A DNA stretch of 40,032 bases. Source: Candidatus Finniella inopinata (GTDB lineage: Bacteria > Pseudomonadota > Alphaproteobacteria > Paracaedibacterales > CAIULA01). The notes below the pieces were generated by a model. It searched no databases. It saw only the letters and a list, made by a program, of their open reading frames with translations, and was not told the DNA's origin. This document shows positions 34,870 through 40,032 of the stretch, one piece after another. Every line of letters begins with the position of its first letter. The stretch's first letter is position 1. Made by a program: the position numbers and the translations under genes. The DNA lies in contig NZ_SCFB01000022.1 in the NCBI RefSeq assembly GCF_004210305.1, positions 1 through 40,032 on the forward strand. The letters are read 5' to 3'.

Positions 34870-36213
34870 CTAGGGAACCTGAATTACCCGGCACGAACTG
34901 CCAAGCTTGTTGCACTTTGACAAGGCGGTGTTTCGTTTTTGAAAGGGGCCAATCAAGGCACGGTAAACTTTTTTCCCATCAGCTGTCTCGAAAGCCTCCG
35001 TCCGATCGTCATAATCGGCCAGCTCGACCCGATGTTTTTTTCGTAACCGTTTCAGTTCTTCCGCAGCGGCTGCCTTAGTGGGTAAGGTTCCCAATTGAAT
35101 GTAAAAGCCCGCCTCCGGGGTCGTTTTTGCAGCTGGAGTTGGTGCAACGGGGGCGACGTCGGCCTGGGGCGTGGGCGCAACGGGAGCGGGGGGAAGCGGT
35201 TGCGGTTGTTGCATTTGAGCCTGGTGTTGCGGCGCATAAACTGGTTGAGCCGCTTGGATGGGGGGATACGGCTGAGCACTTTGCGCGGGCTGAGCGGGAT
35301 AAGGTGCAGCTTGGATTGGATTAGGTTGTGCTGGAGCAGTTTGTACAGGAGCCAGTTGTTGAGGTTGCGGGTAAGGGGCTTGCGCGGGCGCAGCAGGTCC
35401 ACCTTGATATCCCTGCTGTTGCTGAGGATAAGCCGGTTGAGCAGCGTATTGTGGATCGTAATGCCCTTGTTCTGGTGCCTGCCCATCAAGGGGAGGAGCC
35501 GCCATCGGTTGTTCTGGTGGTGGCAACAATCGTTCAACTGGGGCCTCAGTGCCCGGGCTGATGCGCCCATAAATCAATTTATCTTGGTAAGGGATCTCTG
35601 ATCCGCCAGGGTTTTCCGGCTTCACTTTAAAGGGGCCCGGTTCTGCCTCTATTAAAACGGGTCCATCAGGGCTGGGCTGGCTAAGCCAACGGTATCCAAA
35701 CCAAAGAATAGACACCATCACGGTCAGGCCCATCAACGCGATAATGAATTTGAAGGGGGAGGGCCGCTCGACCCATTCTTCTGAATCGTCCGTTACCTCT
35801 TCCTGGTCATCTTGCCAGAACCTAAGGCCTTTCAGCTCGTCTGTGCGCGCTGGCCTTTTATGTCTGTTTTGGCTGTACCCATCCTGTTCGTAGGCATCTT
35901 GGCGCGAGGGGCGTAACGGACCGAAACTGGGGGGTTGAGCCTCCAAAGGAGGGGCAACCCTAAAGGATGGTTGTTGCCTTAACGGAGGTTGTTGCTGTGA
36001 GTAGGCGTCTTGCCTTAAATTCTCTTGCCTTAAAGGGGGCGCATAACTTCGGCTATCAAACCTGGGGTCGACATACTCTTGGGCATCTTCTTCTGGTCTT
36101 GGCCTGTCAGGATTGTGCGTGGGACGGGGCGTGGAATTTAAATACATTTCTTGTTCAAATCGTCGAAAGTCATTTTCAGCTTGATTTTTGCGTCCACCAA
36201 AAAAACGGGCCAT
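34870..36213 (-). CDS. Membrane-anchored SPOR-domain protein
   Basis: 447 aa. The N-terminal 150 residues are polar and Gln/Arg/Pro-rich and would be cytoplasmic. One membrane helix lies at about 154-177 (FKFIIALMGLTVMVSILWFGY). A long periplasmic Pro/Gln/Ala-rich linker follows (about 220-365). A C-terminal SPOR domain begins GFYIQLGTLPTKAAAAEEL and includes YRALIGPFQKRNTALSKC. SPOR domains bind septal peptidoglycan stripped of stem peptides, so a division-site role is likely. Its ATG overlaps the argS stop in a TAATG junction. argS-SPOR is a conserved alphaproteobacterial pair, but the usual next genes (nagZ, scpA) are missing here. Confidence 0.88.
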   Translation of the reverse strand: MARFFGGRKNQAENDFRRFEQEMYLNSTPRPTHNPDRPRPEEDAQEYVDPRFDSRSYAPPLRQENLRQDAYSQQQPPLRQQPSFRVAPPLEAQPPSFGPLRPSRQDAYEQDGYSQNRHKRPARTDELKGLRFWQDDQEEVTDDSEEWVERPSPFKFIIALMGLTVMVSILWFGYRWLSQPSPDGPVLIEAEPGPFKVKPENPGGSEIPYQDKLIYGRISPGTEAPVERLLPPPEQPMAAPPLDGQAPEQGHYDPQYAAQPAYPQQQQGYQGGPAAPAQAPYPQPQQLAPVQTAPAQPNPIQAAPYPAQPAQSAQPYPPIQAAQPVYAPQHQAQMQQPQPLPPAPVAPTPQADVAPVAPTPAAKTTPEAGFYIQLGTLPTKAAAAEELKRLRKKHRVELADYDDRTEAFETADGKKVYRALIGPFQKRNTALSKCNKLGSSCRVIQVP

Positions 36214-37961
36214 TATCTCATCTCCTGTACTGGGGTAATTCCTAAAAGCTTTAAACCGCTGGCGATAACGGTTGCTGTTGCTGTAATCAAAGCCAAACGC
36301 GCCTGGGTTTGTGCAAAATCTTGCGGGTCAATGAATCGCAGATGGGTATGATCTTTTCCTTTGTTCCACAACCCATGGAACGTGGACGCAACATCATACA
36401 AGAAATTCGCGATTCTGTGGGGTTCCCGGGTTTGGGCTGCCACCTCAACCTGACGGGGCCAATTCGTTAATATTTTGATCATTGCCAATTCATAGTCATC
36501 TTTCAATAAATGTAAGGGCAATTCTGTAATTTTCAAGGTTAAACTAGGGAACATCTCACGGCTGTGACGCAACACCGATTGTATCCGGGCATGGGCATAT
36601 TGAATATAAAATATGGGATTGTCGCGATTTTGTTCAATGACTTTGGCAAAATCAAAATCAATCGGCATGTCTTGGTGGCGCGAGACCATCATATAACGGG
36701 TGGCGTCTTTGCCGACACGTTCAATGACTTCCTTCAACGTAATAAAAGTCCCGGCCCGTTTTGACATGCGTACCGGCACGCCGTTATCAAGGAAGTTGAC
36801 CATTTGGCAAACTTTGATCTCAACGGTCTTTTGACCGTCGGTTAGGGCCTTAACGGCAGACTGAATCCGCTTTACATACCCACTGTGATCCGCCCCAAAA
36901 ATATTGACCAGGTGGTCGAACCCGCGATCCAGTTTATTATGGTGATAGGCAACATCGCCGGCGAAATAGGTCCAGGCACCGTCTGACTTGCACAACGGGC
37001 GGTCCACATCATCACCATAGGCGGTGGCTTTGAACAAGGTTTGGGGGCGGGGTTCCCAGTCGTCAATAACATGATCCTTAGGCGGCGCCAAAGTACCCTG
37101 GTACACATCACCTTTGGCTTGCAAAATATCCAGGGTTTTTTGAACTTGATTATGGGCCGCCAAAACCTTTTCAGAGGTGAATACATTCATGTGCACACCC
37201 AGGGCCTCTAAATCCTGGCGGATCAGGTTCATCATCTCGTGCACAGAAACTTCACGGAAAGAATCTAACCAGACTTCCTGTGGCTGACCCAGCCATTTGG
37301 GGCCATCTTGTTCGAAAATTTGTTTGGCCAATGGAACCAGATAGTCAGCGCCATACATATCAGCATCGAAATCAGCATCACTAATGGTTTCACCACAGGC
37401 TTGGCGATAACGCACATAAACAGACCGGGCCAGCGCGTTAATTTGTCCCCCCGCGTCATTTACATAATATTCGCGGCAAACATCATACCCAACTTTGGAT
37501 AACAGGGCGGAAACTGTATCCCCCAAAACCGCGTTCCGACCATGGCCAGCGTGCATGGGCCCAGTTGGGTTGGTGGAGACGAATTCGACATTTACTTTTT
37601 GGTTCGCACCCAGGGCCGCATCCCCGTAATTGATGCCTTTTTCTAAGATGGTGGGGATCTGGGCCTGCCAAAATTCAGGCGATAAGGTTAAGTTGATAAA
37701 GCCAGGGCCTGCTACCTCAGCCTTGATAATCTCTGGCCGACCAAGCAGGCTCGAAGCAATACGTTGAGCCAAATCCTTGGGCGATTGCCCTAAAGGCTTC
37801 GCCAAAACCATAGCCGCATTGGTCGCCAAGTCCCCGTGGCTAGGGTCGCGGGTGGGCTCAATCGTTATCTTTTGCTGCCAATCAGAAGGCAGAAGATCCT
37901 CAGTGTTTAAAGCACGAATACTTTCAATGATATACGCATGGAAGACGGGAAATAGATTCAT
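36213..37961 (-). CDS. argS: Arginyl-tRNA synthetase
   Basis: 582 aa, normal length for class I ArgRS. The N-terminal Add-1 domain binds the tRNA elbow (PTRDPSHGDLATNAAMVLAK). The catalytic HIGH motif appears as HAGH at 137-140 within NPTGPMHAGHGRN, and the KMSKS-like loop as RMSKRAGTF. The anticodon-binding DALR domain forms the C-terminus (FLYDVASTFHGLWNKGKDH; ATVIASGLKLLGITPVQEM). It charges tRNA-Arg in the cytosol. It is the first gene of the argS-SPOR pair; a palindromic element separates it from lipA upstream. Confidence 0.97.
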   Translation of the reverse strand: MNLFPVFHAYIIESIRALNTEDLLPSDWQQKITIEPTRDPSHGDLATNAAMVLAKPLGQSPKDLAQRIASSLLGRPEIIKAEVAGPGFINLTLSPEFWQAQIPTILEKGINYGDAALGANQKVNVEFVSTNPTGPMHAGHGRNAVLGDTVSALLSKVGYDVCREYYVNDAGGQINALARSVYVRYRQACGETISDADFDADMYGADYLVPLAKQIFEQDGPKWLGQPQEVWLDSFREVSVHEMMNLIRQDLEALGVHMNVFTSEKVLAAHNQVQKTLDILQAKGDVYQGTLAPPKDHVIDDWEPRPQTLFKATAYGDDVDRPLCKSDGAWTYFAGDVAYHHNKLDRGFDHLVNIFGADHSGYVKRIQSAVKALTDGQKTVEIKVCQMVNFLDNGVPVRMSKRAGTFITLKEVIERVGKDATRYMMVSRHQDMPIDFDFAKVIEQNRDNPIFYIQYAHARIQSVLRHSREMFPSLTLKITELPLHLLKDDYELAMIKILTNWPRQVEVAAQTREPHRIANFLYDVASTFHGLWNKGKDHTHLRFIDPQDFAQTQARLALITATATVIASGLKLLGITPVQEMR

Positions 37962-38000
37962 ACACAGTCAAAATAAAAAACAACTTTTTCAAACATTACT

Positions 38001-38160
38001 ATACCTCTTTCCAATGATTTTGCGAGAATTTTATGGCAGAGTTTTCGCGCAGAAACAAGGTGAAAAATCCGCGCATAGCCAGCTACGGAAGGATTTTGAA
38101 CCGAAGGTTATGCGCAAAAAATCAAACAGAAAAAATCGTAAAATCATTAGAAAGAGGTAT
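38001..38160. repeat. 160-bp palindromic element between lipA and argS
   Basis: The terminal arms 38001-38024 and 38137-38160 are inverted copies matching at 22 of 24 bases; both ends read ATACCTCTTTC when viewed inward. Interior sequence keeps weaker inverted similarity (TTTTCGCGC at about 38042 against GCGCAAAAAA at about 38112), so the whole unit could fold into a long hairpin. Short frames run through it, but no ribosome site or known protein supports coding. This fits a MITE or a dispersed palindromic element of the kind seen in Rickettsiales, or a strong RNA structure between two minus-strand genes. Confidence 0.7.
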
Positions 38161-38199
38161 GCTACTGGAAGTCCAGCCACAACGGTTATTATTCTTGGG

Positions 38200-39096
38200 T
38201 TATAGAGTTGACCTTGCCTGCTTCAATTTGTTGAAATCATCACCGGCATGGTAGGACGACCGTGTCAGGGGGGATGCTGAAACCATCAAAAACCCTTTTC
38301 CGCGGGCCATGCTCGCATAAGAATCAAATTCAGCAGGCGTGATAAAGTCCATAACGGGGTGATGCTTGGGCGTGGGTTGCAAATATTGGCCAATGGTCAT
38401 GAAATCTACGCCAGCGGCCCGCAAATCATCCATCACCTGATGCACCTCTGGTTTTGTTTCGCCCAATCCAACCATAATCCCTGATTTGGTGAACATAGTG
38501 GGGTCAATCCGCTTAACGTTATCTAACAGACGCAAAGAATGAAAATAACGCGCCCCCGGCCGGACCGAACCATACAAACGGGGAACGGTTTCTAAATTGT
38601 GATTGTAAACATCAGGCCTTGCCGCTACGACAATTTCAAGGGCGCCTGGTTTTCGCAAAAAGTCAGGGGTTAAAACCTCAATCGTTGTTTGGGGGGCCTG
38701 CAGGCGGATTTGCCTAATGACTTCCGCAAAATGATGGGCGCCGCCGTCGTCAAGATCGTCGCGATCAACCGACGTGATCACCACATGCGCCAACCCCAAT
38801 TTGGCAACCGCGCTGCCAACCCGTTCGGGTTCATGGGGGTCCAACAGATCAGGGCGCCCCGTTTTGATGTTACAAAAAGCACAGGCCCGCGTGCACACAT
38901 CACCCAGAATCATCATAGTTGCATGTTTTTTGGACCAGCATTCACCAATATTGGGGCAAGCGGCCTCTTCACACACCGTATGAAGTTTGTGGTCTTTAAT
39001 TAAGGCCACCGTTTCATGGTATGTTGGAGAAACGGGCGCCTTGACCCGAATCCATTCCGGCTTTTGCAGTTTGACTTGGTTATGGGCAATCGTCAC
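38200..39096 (-). CDS. lipA: Lipoyl synthase
   Basis: 298 aa. This radical-SAM enzyme inserts two sulfurs into octanoyl groups on E2 subunits and GcvH. The auxiliary cluster cysteines are Cys42, Cys47 and Cys53 ([12 protein letters not shown]). The radical-SAM motif CxxxCxxC is Cys68, Cys72, Cys75 (CTRACAFC). [13 protein letters not shown] and the C-terminal [10 protein letters not shown] are signatures, with the serine that ligands the auxiliary cluster. The length is typical. lipB is not in the window. It is the most upstream of the minus-strand housekeeping genes here. Confidence 0.97.
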   Translation of the reverse strand: MTIAHNQVKLQKPEWIRVKAPVSPTYHETVALIKDHKLHTVCEEAACPNIGECWSKKHATMMILGDVCTRACAFCNIKTGRPDLLDPHEPERVGSAVAKLGLAHVVITSVDRDDLDDGGAHHFAEVIRQIRLQAPQTTIEVLTPDFLRKPGALEIVVAARPDVYNHNLETVPRLYGSVRPGARYFHSLRLLDNVKRIDPTMFTKSGIMVGLGETKPEVHQVMDDLRAAGVDFMTIGQYLQPTPKHHPVMDFITPAEFDSYASMARGKGFLMVSASPLTRSSYHAGDDFNKLKQARSTL

Positions 39097-39153
39097 AGTA
39101 AATACTTGCTTAATCTTGTTTCTGCATATTTACCATATAATCCTTGTGACCTT

Positions 39154-39630
39154 CTAGCGATCATTCATCGGGATTTTAAGGCGCAGGTTACTGGTGTCTG
39201 GATGGCTGTTCAGTGGCAAAGAAGAATTCGGTTTGGATCCATACAATTCCTTGATTAATTCTAAATTAAAGTCTTCAGGCGCAAAGGTCTTTTCTCTTTT
39301 TCTTTTGGTTCTAAGCGCCCAGTCACCAACAATAACGTTGATCGCTGTTAGATGATCGAGAGAAACATCTCCTGCCTTGTGTGCTGTTTGAAGGTGAGAA
39401 TAAAAATCGGTCAACGTCAAATTTTCTTGGTTAGTTTTGATGAAGGTTGTCACAGCTGTTTTTAGGTCATTTCTGTTTTCTAGTCCTTTGATGCCATCAA
39501 AAAACGTTTTATAGGCGGTCGGACCATAGGCAGGCTCCCCCTCACTTGTACTATCTGTGCAGGCAAAAAGGTTGGTTGACAGCAAAAGGCCCCCGATAAA
39601 CAGCGACCCTACTTTCTGTGAAAATTTCAT
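39154..39630 (-). CDS. Putative lipoprotein of unknown function, 158 aa
   Basis: A signal peptide (QKVGSLFIGGLLLSTN) leads to a lipobox-like LFAC (21-24), so Cys24 may be lipidated. The mature part is helical and charged (LENRNDLKTAVTTFIKTNQENLTLTDFYSHLQTAHKAG; EDFNLELIKELYG) and Asn/Ser-rich at the end. No family is recognised. GGGAG lies just upstream of the ATG on the minus strand. It is a small envelope protein like others in this window. Confidence 0.65.
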   Translation of the reverse strand: MKFSQKVGSLFIGGLLLSTNLFACTDSTSEGEPAYGPTAYKTFFDGIKGLENRNDLKTAVTTFIKTNQENLTLTDFYSHLQTAHKAGDVSLDHLTAINVIVGDWALRTKRKREKTFAPEDFNLELIKELYGSKPNSSLPLNSHPDTSNLRLKIPMNDR

Positions 39631-39818
39631 GATGAATCTCCCTTAAGTACAGAGATAAGTCACCATTGACTCCCTCTTCTTTTAATAAATTAAAACAAAG
39701 AAGTTTACATAAGGTTAACGAGATGCTTTAAGAACTTTAAGGCATAAAAATCCTGCAAAATGATCTGAATTGGGTATATGCAATGGATATCAGCTACAAC
39801 ATAACTTCTTGGTAAAAT

Positions 39819-39958
39819 TTACAATTGCTCAAGTTTGTTAATAAGATCCATAAATCTGCTTATATCAAGATTGTTTTTAGCAAGCCATTTAGAGACTAAA
39901 ACAAGGTGTACAAAACACCAATCACGGATACGGTTTGGATCTTGATCCAATATTCTGG
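39819..39958 (-). pseudogene. C-terminal fragment of an unidentified gene at a group II intron junction
   Basis: Reading from the intron boundary at 39958, the minus strand is open for 46 codons to TAA at 39819-39821. The sequence has good coding character: ILDQDPNRIRDWCFVHLVL, then SKWLAKNNLDISRFMDL, INKLEQL. The N-terminal part would lie beyond the intron, outside the window. The family is not recognised. It could still be chance, as the stretch is short. Confidence 0.4.
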
Positions 39959-40032
39959 GTGCGCCAAGCATGGTGCAGAGGTCCTTATTGAAGAATAAGG
40001 ACGCTATAGTTTAGGTGGTGAGAGTCCACTGC
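39959..40032 (+). mobile_element. Probable 5' end of a group II intron
   Basis: The stretch starts GTGCGCC, a group II 5' consensus (GTGYG). GCGCC pairs with GGTGC across AAGCAT, and GTCCTTATT pairs with AATAAGGAC just after (hairpin about 39983-40004). It ends in GGTGGTGAGAGTCCACTGC, which resembles early domain I of bacterial group II introns. The exon just upstream has a small perfect hairpin, TTGGATC-TT-GATCCAA. The reverse-transcriptase ORF and 3' end lie beyond the window, so the call is by pattern only. Confidence 0.55.

Noticed and set aside
35095-35601. Long plus-strand ORFs opposite the SPOR-domain gene
   Set aside because: They are shadows of the Pro/Gln-rich linker codons on the minus strand.
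38033-38254. Basic short protein encoded across the palindromic element
   Set aside because: The frame follows from the palindrome; no ribosome site, and it overlaps the lipA end.
1-40032. CRISPR array, tRNA or rRNA genes
   Set aside because: No regularly spaced repeat-spacer structure and no cloverleaf or rRNA motif was recognised by eye; small RNAs could be missed.

Overview
The window reads as chromosome of an alphaproteobacterium of moderately low GC, most likely a host-associated member of the Holosporales/Rickettsiales side (the Odyssella / Paracaedibacter / Caedibacter kind). The lineage call rests on the ntrY-ntrX-trkA operon, an NtrX without the GAFTGA loop, the argS-SPOR pair and the rsfS/rlmH neighbourhood. 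The host-associated call rests on a high share of signal-peptide proteins of no known function, a secreted F-box/leucine-rich-repeat protein, a chlamydia-Pmp-like secreted beta-helix protein, NB-ARC chemistry and several broken genes with insertion sequences. No 16S or other decisive marker is present, so this is an inference.

Layout. 1-2278: a large minus-strand gene with a LuxR-like helix-turn-helix, a hydrophobic segment and an NB-ARC (STAND) ATPase. It is cut at base 76 by what looks like the end of an IS21-family element. 2281-4452: divergent intergenic region with repeated TTCCTA boxes, a 58-residue secreted peptide and an MshL-type pilus secretin. 4502-4944: frameshifted small secreted protein. 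5142-8722: cyclase-family hydrolase, the HslV/HslU protease, and an EamA-type exporter convergent with hslU. 8873-13022: small secreted protein, pyruvate kinase, secreted F-box/LRR protein, and a metallo-beta-lactamase-fold gene carrying one in-frame stop. 13027-15920: a 14-C tract, then a secreted alpha-amylase with a CBM20 starch-binding domain, split by an 845-bp IS5-family (IS427-like) element. Removing the element restores one open frame exactly.

15999-18837: rpiB, a CCA-adding-type nucleotidyltransferase and a secreted unknown. 19410-25413: an archaeal-type ATPase, recD2, then rlmH, rsfS and a DEAD-box helicase on the minus strand. 25556-30322: ntrY-ntrX-trkA. 30497-31645: ISAs1-type transposase. 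31786-34668: two secreted minus-strand proteins (HAD-like and Pmp-like). 34870-39096: lipA, a 160-bp palindromic element, argS and a SPOR-domain protein, all read on the minus strand. 39154-40032: a putative lipoprotein, the tail of an unidentified gene, and at 39959 the probable 5' end of a group II intron running off the window.

How it fits together. Housekeeping blocks (protein quality control, glycolysis/pentose phosphate, tRNA charging and repair, ribosome silencing and methylation, lipoylation, redox/nitrogen signalling with potassium uptake) alternate with accessory islands. The accessory genes face outward: surface, secreted or sensory. They are also where the damage is: an IS21-like end, an IS5-type insertion, a nonsense codon, a frameshift and a group II intron. 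The most unusual locus is the left end. There a membrane-associated LuxR/NB-ARC protein is divergent from a pilus secretin across a region of repeated boxes.
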